Source of the DNA: JAEDES01 sp045649455
GTDB lineage: Bacteria; Bacillota_I; Bacilli_A; RF39; UBA660
Assembly (NCBI GenBank): GCA_045649455.1
Contig: JAZRPV010000045.1
Span: 1 to 63,134, forward strand
Direction: 5' to 3'
Length of the DNA stretch: 63,134 bases
Positions 1 through 6,726 of this stretch are shown here, in pieces (positions within the stretch are counted from its first letter, which is position 1; the number at the start of each line of letters is the position of its first letter). The notes below the pieces were generated by a model. The model did not search any database and was not told the DNA's origin. It saw only the letters and a list, made by a program, of their open reading frames with translations. A program made the translations under genes and the position numbers.

Positions 1-1149
1 ACTCCTATAATTAAGGAACATGATGACTTAGCAGATATTGTTGTTACTTCTTTGATGAATGCAAAAGAAAGTGAAGGTTTTGAGTTTAGAGACAAAGATG
101 TTGTCGCTATTACTGAAGCAGTTGTGGGAATTAGTGAAGGAAACTATGTTAGTGTTGATGATGTAGCTACTGATATGGTTAATAAATTTCCATCAAAAAA
201 GATTGGTCTTGTTTTTCCAATTCTTAGTAGAAATAGATTTTCTACTATCTTAAAAGGTATTGCGAGAGGAATGGATAAAATTACATTATTACTTAGCTTC
301 CCTTCTGATGAAGTCGGTAATGGAATTATGGACGAAGATAAGTTTTATAATAGTAAATTTGATTTAACAAGTGTTATAAGTGAAAAAGAATATAAAAAGT
401 ATTTTGGAGACTTTTTACATCCATTTACTGGAATTAATATGGTTGATTATTATAAAGAGTTAATTGAAAGTGAAAATTGTGAGGTTGAATTTGTATTTTC
501 AAATGATCCAAAAGAAATTTTAAATTATACAAAAGATGTTTTAAATTGTGATATTCATACTAGAAGACATACTAAAAAATTATTATCTGCAGGAGCTGAC
601 ACATTATATAGTTTAGATGAAATCATGAGAGAATCTATTAATGGTAGTGGATTTAATCCTGATTATGGATTACTTGGTTCTAATAAAGCTACAGACGATA
701 GATTAAAACTATTTCCAAGAACCGGTGATAAATTAGTCAAAGATATTCAAAAAAGACTAAAAAAATTAACTGGTAAAACTATTGAAGTTATGGTTTATGG
801 AGATGGAGCTTTTAAAGATCCTATTGGTCATATTTGGGAACTTGCTGATCCTGTAGTTTCTCCTGCTTATACTAAAGGTCTTGAAGGTACTCCTAATGAA
901 ATTAAATTAAAGTATATTTCTGATAATAAATATGCTGATTTAAAAGGAGATGCTTTAAAAGAAGCTATTAAAGAAGAAATTAAGAAAAAAGATAAAGACT
1001 TAAAAGGGAAAAATTTATCACTAGGTACTACTCCTAGAAGAATAACTGATTTAATTGGTTCTTTATGTGATTTAACTAGTGGTAGTGGTGATAAAGGTAC
1101 ACCTGTTGTGTTTATTCAAGGATATTTTGATAATTTATCTAATGATTAG
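1..1149 (+). CDS. Coenzyme F420-0:L-glutamate ligase-like protein (CofE family), 5' end cut by window
   Basis: The frame is open from base 1, so the gene begins outside the window; the ATG at 52 is internal, because the residues before it (TPIIKEHDDLADIVV) continue the family's N-terminal strand. The protein resembles the CofE/F420_ligase family, seen in the segments RDKDVVAITEAVV and LHPFTGINMVDYYKEL and the late GTPRRITDLIGSLCDL region. In archaea and actinobacteria CofE adds glutamate to F420. Many Firmicutes carry homologues without F420 biosynthesis, so the substrate here is unknown. No F420 gene is visible nearby. It ends in TAG, about 8 bases before the promoter of the uracil operon. 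Family assignment is fairly sure; the reaction is not. Confidence 0.75.
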   Translation, partial: TPIIKEHDDLADIVVTSLMNAKESEGFEFRDKDVVAITEAVVGISEGNYVSVDDVATDMVNKFPSKKIGLVFPILSRNRFSTILKGIARGMDKITLLLSFPSDEVGNGIMDEDKFYNSKFDLTSVISEKEYKKYFGDFLHPFTGINMVDYYKELIESENCEVEFVFSNDPKEILNYTKDVLNCDIHTRRHTKKLLSAGADTLYSLDEIMRESINGSGFNPDYGLLGSNKATDDRLKLFPRTGDKLVKDIQKRLKKLTGKTIEVMVYGDGAFKDPIGHIWELADPVVSPAYTKGLEGTPNEIKLKYISDNKYADLKGDALKEAIKEEIKKKDKDLKGKNLSLGTTPRRITDLIGSLCDLTSGSGDKGTPVVFIQGYFDNLSND

Positions 1150-1156
1150 TTTGCAC

Positions 1157-1185
1157 TTGATTTTTAAAAATAATTATATTATTAT
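1157..1185 (+). promoter_or_regulatory. Sigma-A promoter of the uracil operon
   Basis: TTGATT at 1157-1162 and TATTAT at 1180-1185 are separated by 17 bases. Transcription would start near 1192, only some 14 bases before the leader ORF start codon. Confidence 0.6.
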
Positions 1186-1205
1186 TTTCTAAAGGGTGCA
1201 TATAT

Positions 1206-1334
1206 ATGATTAAGAGAATTATTACAAACCTTATAGATGTAACTGCTAAAAGTTTATTGACCTTTACTATAGGGGTAATTTTTCCATTATTCGTATGTAT
1301 TATTTATTCAAATACAGAAGGTTTTCTATTTTAG
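1206..1334 (+). CDS. 42-aa hydrophobic leader peptide upstream of uraA
   Basis: A 42-codon ORF opens with ATG at 1206 after an AAAGGG ribosome-binding site and closes with TAG at 1332-1334. The peptide has a basic start (MIKRI) and a hydrophobic centre (FTIGVIFPLFVCII), so it could also be a small membrane protein. Its stop codon lies inside the loop of the terminator hairpin that precedes uraA, and the transcript just before the hairpin is U-rich. That geometry resembles the pyrBI leader of E. coli, where translation into the attenuator releases termination when UTP is low. The ORF and hairpin are seen; the attenuation role is inferred. No PyrR-binding loop was recognised. Confidence 0.55.
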   Translation: MIKRIITNLIDVTAKSLLTFTIGVIFPLFVCIIYSNTEGFLF

Positions 1335-1349
1335 AGACCTTCTTTTTTT
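1316..1349 (+). terminator. Attenuator-type terminator before uraA
   Basis: AGAAGGT at 1316-1322 pairs with ACCTTCT at 1337-1343, with CTA and TAG able to extend the stem inside, followed by seven T. The 5' arm (AAGGTTT, 1318-1324) is also complementary to AAACCTT at 1226-1232 inside the leader ORF, giving a possible alternative antiterminator pairing. Confidence 0.7.
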
Positions 1350-1385
1350 GTATAAAAATTTGCACTTTTTAGAGGAGGAAGTTTT

Positions 1386-2717
1386 TTGGAAAAGAAAATG
1401 ACATATGATGTCAACGAATGTCCACCATTAGGAAAGTGGATAATACTTGCATTACAACATGTATTTGCAATGTTTGGAGCGACAATACTAGTTCCTATTT
1501 TAGTTAATGCTGCTGCAGGAGAAGTTGTTTTAACAATTCCAGTTGCATTGGTTACCTCAGGTATTGGTACATTAATATATATTTTATGTACTAAAGGAAA
1601 ATCCCCTGTTTATTTAGGAAGTTCATTTGCTTTCATTACACCTATTGCTGCGGCATTCTTAAAAGGTGGAATCTCTGGTGCAATGACAGGTATCATGGCA
1701 GTTGGTATTCTATATATAATTGTTGCACTTATTATTAAATTTATTGGAAAAGATTGGTTAGATAAGTTATTACCACCAGTTGTAATTGGTCCTATGATTA
1801 TGATTATTGGGTTAGGACTAGCACCTTCAGCAATATCACAAATTGGAATTGCTGCTGGGACTGCAATGGAATGGAAAACTGTACTAGTGGCATTTGTTTC
1901 ATTCTTAGTTACAGCGATTGTTATGACAAAAGCTAAAGGATTCTTTAAAGTTATTCCTTTCTTATTTGGAATTATTTCTGGATATATTGTTGCATTAATG
2001 TTAGGTATGATTGATTTTAGTGCTGTTGGTGAAGCTAAATTTTTTGCTATGCCTAACTTCATGTTACCGTTTGTTGATTATAAAATTAGTTTTACTGCTT
2101 TAGTTACAATTTTACCTATCGCACTTGTAACAATATGTGAACATATTGGGGATCATAAATCACTAAGTAATATTATTGGAAAAGATTTAATTAAAGATCC
2201 TGGACTTGATCGAACATTATTAGGAGATGGTATTGCAACTTTTGTTGCTGGATTCTTAGGAGGACCTGCTAATACTACTTATGGTGAAAACACTTCAGTA
2301 GTTGGTATGACAAAAGTTGCCTCTGTTAAGGTTATTGGACTGGCTGCGATTATTTCTATAATGTTTGGTTTCTTAGGTAAGTTTACTGCATTAATTTCAA
2401 CTATACCCGATGCAGTACTTGGAGGAGTTTCATTATTACTATATGGATTTATTGCAGTTAATGGTTTAAAAGTTTTAATTTCAAATCAAGTTGATTTTGA
2501 AAAACCAGTAAATGTAATTGTTGCTTCTACAATGTTAGTTTTAGGTTTAGGTGGAGCAGCTATTTCAATTGTTAGCGGAGATTTATCGGTAACAATTTCT
2601 GGTATGAGTTTAGCTTCTATTGCTGGTATCATTTTAAATTTAACATTACGTGGTAAAGAAGAGGAATTTGTTGTTGAAGAAAAACCTAAAAGAGGAAGAA
2701 AAAAATCTTCTAAATAA
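1386..2717 (+). CDS. uraA: Uracil permease (NCS2 family)
   Basis: A 443-residue multi-pass membrane protein that imports uracil by proton symport. The N-terminus (GKWIILALQHVFAMFGATIL) is typical of UraA/PyrP, and family hallmarks follow: YLGSSFAFI near residue 75, ICEHIGDH near 250 and GGPANTTYGENTSV near 300. The start is taken as TTG at 1386 because AGGAGG at 1373-1378 sits 7 bases away; the ATG at 1398 would be 19 bases from it. The C-terminus is a short Lys-rich cytoplasmic tail. upp follows after 9 bases, so uptake and phosphoribosylation are co-expressed as a uracil salvage operon, probably under control of the upstream leader and terminator. Confidence 0.93.
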   Translation: MEKKMTYDVNECPPLGKWIILALQHVFAMFGATILVPILVNAAAGEVVLTIPVALVTSGIGTLIYILCTKGKSPVYLGSSFAFITPIAAAFLKGGISGAMTGIMAVGILYIIVALIIKFIGKDWLDKLLPPVVIGPMIMIIGLGLAPSAISQIGIAAGTAMEWKTVLVAFVSFLVTAIVMTKAKGFFKVIPFLFGIISGYIVALMLGMIDFSAVGEAKFFAMPNFMLPFVDYKISFTALVTILPIALVTICEHIGDHKSLSNIIGKDLIKDPGLDRTLLGDGIATFVAGFLGGPANTTYGENTSVVGMTKVASVKVIGLAAIISIMFGFLGKFTALISTIPDAVLGGVSLLLYGFIAVNGLKVLISNQVDFEKPVNVIVASTMLVLGLGGAAISIVSGDLSVTISGMSLASIAGIILNLTLRGKEEEFVVEEKPKRGRKKSSK

Positions 2718-2726
2718 GGAGGTATT

Positions 2727-3353
2727 ATGAAGAAGGTTGAATTAAATCATCCTTTAATTGAACATAAGTTGTCTATATTAAGGGATAAAAATACAGGTAC
2801 AAAAGAATTTAGAGAACTAGTTAAAGAAATTGGTATGTTTTTATGTTATGAAGCTATGAAGGATGTTAGTCTTGTAGAAACAGAGATTGAAACACCTATT
2901 CAAAAGATGAAAATCGGTAAATTAGATGAAGATAAATATGCGTTTGTACCAATACTTAGAGCTGGATTAGGAATGCTTGATGGTGTCATTAGTGTTGTTC
3001 CAAATGCGAAGATCGGACATATCGGAATGTATCGCGATGAAGAAACATTTGAACCGGTTAATTATTTCTTTAAAGTTCCTAAAGATATTGAAAAGCGTGA
3101 AGTTATTCTTTTAGATCCAATGTTAGCAACTGGAGGCTCTGCAATTGATGCTGTTGATTTATTAAAAAGTAAGGGTGTTAAGAAAATTAAATTTTTATGT
3201 ATTATTGCCGCACCTGAAGGAATTAAAGCGTTAGAAGAAAAACATCCTGATATTGAATTATATTGTGCTAATATTGATGATCATTTGAATAATAATAAAT
3301 ATATCGTTCCAGGTCTTGGAGATGCCGGAGATAGAATATTTGGAACAAAATAA
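2727..3353 (+). CDS. upp: Uracil phosphoribosyltransferase
   Basis: A 208-residue cytosolic enzyme that converts uracil and PRPP to UMP. The length is the family norm. Visible landmarks are VPILRAGLGMLDG near residue 72, the PRPP-binding loop LLDPMLATGGSAIDAV near 128, and the C-terminal uracil-binding end (YIVPGLGDAGDRIFGTK). It is preceded by AGGAGG and lies 9 bases after the uracil permease gene, and a strong terminator follows directly, so uraA-upp form a two-gene pyrimidine salvage unit. Nothing unusual in the protein. Confidence 0.97.
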   Translation: MKKVELNHPLIEHKLSILRDKNTGTKEFRELVKEIGMFLCYEAMKDVSLVETEIETPIQKMKIGKLDEDKYAFVPILRAGLGMLDGVISVVPNAKIGHIGMYRDEETFEPVNYFFKVPKDIEKREVILLDPMLATGGSAIDAVDLLKSKGVKKIKFLCIIAAPEGIKALEEKHPDIELYCANIDDHLNNNKYIVPGLGDAGDRIFGTK

Positions 3354-3355
3354 TT

Positions 3356-3379
3356 AAAGCAACAGAAATGTTGCTTTTT
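3356..3379 (+). terminator. Terminator after upp
   Basis: AGCAACA and TGTTGCT form a stem with loop GAAA, followed by a T run; it closes the uraA-upp operon. Confidence 0.85.
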
Positions 3380-3395
3380 CTTTTACATAATATTA

Positions 3396-3404
3396 TGGTA
3401 TAAT
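3396..3404 (+). promoter_or_regulatory. Extended -10 promoter of the 3430 gene
   Basis: TGGTATAAT is a TGn-extended -10 element; no convincing -35 is present at 17 bases. It sits 25 bases before the ATG. Confidence 0.5.
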
Positions 3405-3429
3405 TTATATATAGTGGAGTGATATATTA

Positions 3430-4011
3430 ATGAAAATGAATAAGATTCAAAGAAAGAATCGAAAAATTAAATATGATGAAGAAAATTATATTAACTTAAA
3501 TTATATGGTTAATGGTAAAGCTGTTATTCCAGTAGAATTAGAATCTGTTGATGATTTGTTTATGAAACATGATTATAAGCAATTTGAATTATCAGATGAT
3601 GTTTGCAAATATATCGAAGAAATTGCTTATATGATTCCAATGAGCACTGATATTGTTATTGAATTACATTGTCCAAAAGTAGATGATGTATTTAAACAAA
3701 AGATGATTAGAGCGATTAGAAATAATTATGGTATGGAAATAGATGATATTGATTATGATTTAAATAAAGTTAATACTCGTTCTTGGCTTTATGGTATTGT
3801 TGGTATGGCAATTCTAGCATTCAATCTATTAACTGAAAAAATCATTGGAGAAGTTTTATCAAACTTTATTTGTGTTGTATGGTGGGTTGCTATTTGGGAA
3901 ATGGTTGAACTTCAAACTATTGAAAAACCAGATTTAAGATGGAAACGTTTAAATCATCAACAATTATATGATGCTGAAATAACTTTTGTATTTGATAAAG
4001 ATGAGGACTAG
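3430..4011 (+). CDS. Unknown protein with a central membrane hairpin
   Basis: A 193-residue protein I do not recognise. The first 115 residues are soluble and rich in acidic and basic residues. A hydrophobic stretch follows (SWLYGIVGMAILAFNLL, then NFICVVWWVAIWEMVE), which looks like one or two membrane segments separated by a short loop. The last 45 residues are charged again. It stands alone between its own extended -10 promoter and a terminator that overlaps its stop codon. No catalytic motif is apparent. An alternative start at the second Met (residue 3) would change little. Confidence 0.7.
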   Translation: MKMNKIQRKNRKIKYDEENYINLNYMVNGKAVIPVELESVDDLFMKHDYKQFELSDDVCKYIEEIAYMIPMSTDIVIELHCPKVDDVFKQKMIRAIRNNYGMEIDDIDYDLNKVNTRSWLYGIVGMAILAFNLLTEKIIGEVLSNFICVVWWVAIWEMVELQTIEKPDLRWKRLNHQQLYDAEITFVFDKDED

Positions 4012-4024
4012 TCCTCTCTTTTTT
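4003..4024 (+). terminator. Terminator overlapping the end of the 3430 gene
   Basis: The near-perfect palindrome GAGGACTAGTCCTC (4003-4016) is followed by a T run; the TAG stop codon is in its centre. Confidence 0.7.
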
Positions 4025-4025
4025 A

Positions 4026-4054
4026 TTGACTAAATATATGTCTTTATGTATAAT
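4026..4054 (+). promoter_or_regulatory. Strong sigma-A promoter of the cysteine leader
   Basis: TTGACT at 4026-4031 and a consensus TATAAT at 4049-4054 are exactly 17 bases apart. Transcription would begin near 4061, over 220 bases before cysK, so the whole leader region is transcribed. Confidence 0.8.
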
Positions 4055-4077
4055 TTTTTGCAAGGAGATGAATTCAT

Positions 4078-4143
4078 ATGAAAAGAAGTACATTATTTAA
4101 CTGTTGTTGTATGGACTGTTCTTTTTTTCGTGTGGACTCATAG
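4078..4143 (+). CDS. 21-aa Cys-rich leader peptide
   Basis: A 21-codon ORF with ATG at 4078 after a good AAGGAGA site and a TAG stop at 4141-4143. Residues 9-11 are three consecutive Cys (TGT TGT TGT) and residue 14 is a fourth. It is the first translatable ORF on a transcript that then meets a long terminator hairpin before the cysteine synthase gene. This is the classical arrangement of amino-acid-dependent attenuation: slow Cys decoding would change ribosome position and the fold of the downstream hairpin. The ORF is seen; the regulatory function is inferred. A secreted Cys-rich signalling peptide is a less likely alternative because no export or processing gene is near. Confidence 0.65.
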   Translation: MKRSTLFNCCCMDCSFFRVDS

Positions 4144-4160
4144 TATAGTGTAACGTTAGA

Positions 4161-4211
4161 AGACTTTCTATATGATTGAGTTTGCAACTTATCATATAGG
4201 AGGTCTTTTTT
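4161..4211 (+). terminator. Long terminator/attenuator hairpin in the cysK leader
   Basis: Positions 4161-4176 pair with 4191-4206 as an uninterrupted 16-base stem (allowing G-T pairs), with a small inner stem in the loop, followed by six T. The 3' arm contains AGGAGG (4198-4203), the ribosome-binding site of the second leader ORF, so folding would both end transcription and hide that site. Confidence 0.75.
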
Positions 4212-4259
4212 ATGTTCAAAAAAATAGTTAATAGTATACGATGTTGTTTTTTCTTTTAA
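4212..4259 (+). CDS. 15-aa second Cys-codon leader peptide
   Basis: A 15-codon ORF (MFKKIVNSIRCCFFF) starts with ATG at 4212, 8 bases after AGGAGG, and stops with TAA at 4257-4259, 27 bases before cysK. It has two adjacent Cys codons near its end. Its ribosome-binding site is inside the terminator stem, so it can be translated only on transcripts that escape the hairpin. It may set a second layer of control or couple translation towards cysK. It is too short for similarity-based naming; the call rests on the start site, Cys codons and position. Confidence 0.5.
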   Translation: MFKKIVNSIRCCFFF

Positions 4260-4286
4260 ATATAATATATAGAAAGAAGGAATAAT

Positions 4287-5240
4287 ATGAGTATAAAGAA
4301 ATTTATAGGTAATACACCTATTATAAAAATTAGAATTAAATATAAAGATAAAATTGTTAATGTTTTTAGTAAATTAGAATATTATAATTATTCAGGTAGT
4401 ATAAAAGATAGACTTGCTTATTATATAATAAATGAGTCATATAAAAATGGAAGTTTGAAGAAAGGAATGCCAATTGTTGAAGCGACAAGTGGTAATACAG
4501 GAATTGCTTTTTCAGCAATCGGTTCTTATTATAAACATCCTGTTCATATATTTATGCCAGATTGGGTTAGTAAAGAAAGAATTAATATTATGAAGATGTA
4601 TGGTGCTACTGTATATCTAGTTTCTAAGGAAGATGGTGGATTTAAAGAAGCTATTCGTCGTGCAGATGAATTAGCTAAAGTAATTGGTGGGTTTAGACCT
4701 GATCAGTTTAATAATACTATGAATATAGACACACACTACTCTTCTACTGGATTAGAAATTATTAATAGCGTTAATAATATTAATGGGTTTGTTAGTGGCA
4801 TTGGTACTGGCGGCACTTTAATAGGAATTGGTAAAAGAATTAAAGATACTTTCCCTGATGCACGAATAATTGCACTTGAACCTAAACAATTACCTATTCT
4901 ATCTAAAGGTATTTCCACAGGTAGCCACAGGATTGAAGGTATTGGAGATGATTTTATCCCCAATATTGTGGATAAAGAGTTAATTAATGAAGTAATTGAA
5001 ATTGATGATGAAGATGCAATTAATATGAGTAGAATTTTATCTCGTAAATTTGGTCTTGGTGTTGGTATTTCAAGTGGAGCAAATTTACTTGCCGCTGCTA
5101 TAGCAGGTAAAGATGGTGAAAATATTGTTACAGTATTTGCTGATGACTTCAAAAAATATTTATCTACTGATTTAAAGAAAAAAATTAATAAAAATAATAA
5201 TTTAATATCTAATTATATTGAAATTTTATCTATAGAGTAA
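4287..5240 (+). CDS. cysK: Cysteine synthase family PLP enzyme
   Basis: A 317-residue PLP-dependent beta-replacement enzyme, of usual length for O-acetylserine sulfhydrylase. The PLP lysine lies in YSGSIKDRLA near residue 41, the substrate loop is EATSGNTGIAF near 70, and the phosphate-binding glycine loop is GIGTGGTLIG near 175. A late SGANLLAA motif matches the Ser contacting the PLP ring. The reaction should be O-acetylserine plus sulfide to cysteine; a cystathionine beta-synthase-like or O-ureidoserine role cannot be excluded from sequence alone. No serine acetyltransferase is nearby. The Cys-rich leader peptides upstream agree with a role in cysteine supply. Confidence 0.85.
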   Translation: MSIKKFIGNTPIIKIRIKYKDKIVNVFSKLEYYNYSGSIKDRLAYYIINESYKNGSLKKGMPIVEATSGNTGIAFSAIGSYYKHPVHIFMPDWVSKERINIMKMYGATVYLVSKEDGGFKEAIRRADELAKVIGGFRPDQFNNTMNIDTHYSSTGLEIINSVNNINGFVSGIGTGGTLIGIGKRIKDTFPDARIIALEPKQLPILSKGISTGSHRIEGIGDDFIPNIVDKELINEVIEIDDEDAINMSRILSRKFGLGVGISSGANLLAAAIAGKDGENIVTVFADDFKKYLSTDLKKKINKNNNLISNYIEILSIE

Positions 5241-5257
5241 CTTAGTTACTCTTTTTT
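5234..5257 (+). terminator. Terminator after cysK
   Basis: GAGTAAC and GTTACTC form a stem overlapping the stop codon, followed by six T. Confidence 0.8.
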
Positions 5258-5273
5258 GTTCTTTTTGTAAACC

Positions 5274-5302
5274 TTGACCATATAATAAAAATATGATAAA
5301 AT
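5274..5302 (+). promoter_or_regulatory. Promoter of the mgtC-like gene, with a hairpin near the SD
   Basis: TTGACC (5274-5279) and TAAAAT (5297-5302) are 17 bases apart. The short leader contains CCTC and GAGG, which could form a small hairpin that includes part of the GAGGGGG ribosome-binding site. It is too short for an M-box riboswitch. Confidence 0.65.
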
Positions 5303-5331
5303 GATGTCCTCATTAACGAGGGGGTATAAAA

Positions 5332-6039
5332 ATGACTTATTTAGATTTTTTATGTAGAATTTCTATTTGCTTTGTTTTAGGATTAATTATTGGAATCGAA
5401 AGACAATATAGAAGACGTGTTGCTGGTATGAGAACAATTACATTAGTAGCACTTGGCTCTTTCTTATTTGTATCAATTTCTTTCTTAAGTAATCCTGTAG
5501 ATGTTACAAGAATTGCTGCACAAGTTGTTTCTGGAATAGGTTTCTTAGGTGCAGGTGTTATTATTAGAGATGGACAAAATATTAGAGGTTTAAATACAGC
5601 GGCTACTCTTTGGTGTAGTGCTGCTGTTGGTACTTTAACTGCGTTAGGTTTTATAATTGAAGCGGTTATTGGAGTTTTATATATTTTAGCATCTAATATT
5701 ATTTTAAGAATAATTTCTAAGAAAATGATGAATAAAATACCGGCTAAACAAATTGAACATTATTCTCTTACAATTTTATGTGATGAAGAAAAAGAAATTT
5801 CCATTAAAAATATGCTTTTACAAAAACTAAGAACTAATCAAATATGTATCAAAAGTTTTAATACTAGTAAATATGAAGATAACAAAAAAATAGAAACTAC
5901 TATTGATATAGCTTCTAGTGAAGTTGATTCATTTAATAATACAATTAATAAGTTATGCTTAGAATCAGGTGTAAACTCTGTTATGTTTAACAAATTAACA
6001 AGTTACTCAGATGACGATGATGACTACGAAGTAAAATAA
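5332..6039 (+). CDS. MgtC/SapB family membrane protein
   Basis: A 235-residue protein with an N-terminal hydrophobic domain of about four membrane segments and a C-terminal cytosolic ACT-like domain. The family signature is clear: GLIIGIERQYRRRVAGMRT near residue 17, then VSGIGFLGAGVIIRDG near 62 and GLNTAATLWCSAAVG near 85. MgtC proteins are linked to growth at low magnesium and modulate ATP synthase in Salmonella; most Firmicutes members are uncharacterised. It is a single-gene unit with its own promoter and a bidirectional terminator. CorA, another magnesium-related protein, lies about 5 kb away. Confidence 0.88.
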   Translation: MTYLDFLCRISICFVLGLIIGIERQYRRRVAGMRTITLVALGSFLFVSISFLSNPVDVTRIAAQVVSGIGFLGAGVIIRDGQNIRGLNTAATLWCSAAVGTLTALGFIIEAVIGVLYILASNIILRIISKKMMNKIPAKQIEHYSLTILCDEEKEISIKNMLLQKLRTNQICIKSFNTSKYEDNKKIETTIDIASSEVDSFNNTINKLCLESGVNSVMFNKLTSYSDDDDDYEVK

Positions 6040-6064
6040 AAAGAGATTTACATCTCTTTTTTTA
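6040..6064. terminator. Bidirectional terminator between convergent genes
   Basis: AAAGAGAT and ATCTCTTT with loop TTAC, flanked by A and T runs on either side, serve both the mgtC-like gene and the convergent 6062 gene. Confidence 0.85.
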
Positions 6065-6640
6065 GTTAAATAATTTTTGAGTATAAAGAATAATTGTAGA
6101 AATAATCATTCCTAATATTGCGATTGTTGAAAAGATAAAGCATAAATTTAAGAATGTTGCTTGTCCTCTATTATTAGATGTAGGAGTTTTCACAAGTACC
6201 CTTCCTTTTTCAGCTTGTTGTTGATATGTTCTTGTAGGTTCAGCTTGTGCTGGTTCATTTGTAAACATATCAGCTAGTTCGTCGTTGGTTCTTTGTGTCG
6301 AATCTTGTAAATTGACATTTTCAGACACATCTTGACGTTCCAGCATTGGATAACTTTCTCTTTCTTCTTTGTCAACTTGTGATGTTTTTTGTGTAGAATC
6401 CTGATTTTTATTTACATTTTCTTCTCTATTATTGACAGTTTGTTCTTGTAAACGTGCTGCTTCTTCAATTTCTTTTGAGTAAGCCCATAATTCTTGTTCT
6501 ATTATTTCTAGATCTCTTTCATCATTAATATATCTAACAATAGCTTTTCTTATATGTTCTTGTTTTATACCATGAGTTGCATTTGCCACTTTAATAATTA
6601 TATTTTTGATTTGATCTTGTCTTGTATTTTCTACTATCAT
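6062..6640 (-). CDS. Unknown tail-anchored protein with a Gln/Glu-rich linker
   Basis: A 192-residue protein I do not recognise. Residues 1-65 look like a helical domain (QDQIKNIIIKVANATHG onwards). About 80 residues of low-complexity linker rich in Gln, Glu, Asn and Thr follow, and one C-terminal membrane segment (FIFSTIAILGMIISTIIL) sits next to a short tail. There is no signal peptide, so it is probably anchored by its C-terminus with the folded part in the cytosol. It shares a divergent promoter region with the adenosine deaminase gene. No function is proposed. Confidence 0.7.
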   Translation of the reverse strand: MIVENTRQDQIKNIIIKVANATHGIKQEHIRKAIVRYINDERDLEIIEQELWAYSKEIEEAARLQEQTVNNREENVNKNQDSTQKTSQVDKEERESYPMLERQDVSENVNLQDSTQRTNDELADMFTNEPAQAEPTRTYQQQAEKGRVLVKTPTSNNRGQATFLNLCFIFSTIAILGMIISTIILYTQKLFN

Positions 6641-6656
6641 ATTATCACCTACTATA

Positions 6657-6698
6657 AGTATAACATAATTTTTAAAATTATATAAAGTATGTTATAAT
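6657..6698. promoter_or_regulatory. Divergent extended -10 promoters
   Basis: TGTTATAAT ends at 6698 on the plus strand (adenosine deaminase). The mirror element TGTTATACT occupies 6657-6665 on the minus strand (6062 gene). The two form an inverted repeat, ATAACAT and ATGTTAT. Confidence 0.5.
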
Positions 6699-6726
6699 CT
6701 AATTAATAAAATAAGGTTGGGATATT

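Noticed and set aside
1610..2062. A 150-residue antisense frame in uraA.
   Set aside because: It is the complement of conserved permease codons; composition and lack of ribosome-binding site mark it as a shadow. The antisense frames in cysK, rpsE-rplO and pgk were rejected for the same reason.
5303..5331. M-box or other magnesium riboswitch ahead of the mgtC-like gene.
   Set aside because: The transcribed leader is only about 25 bases, far too short.
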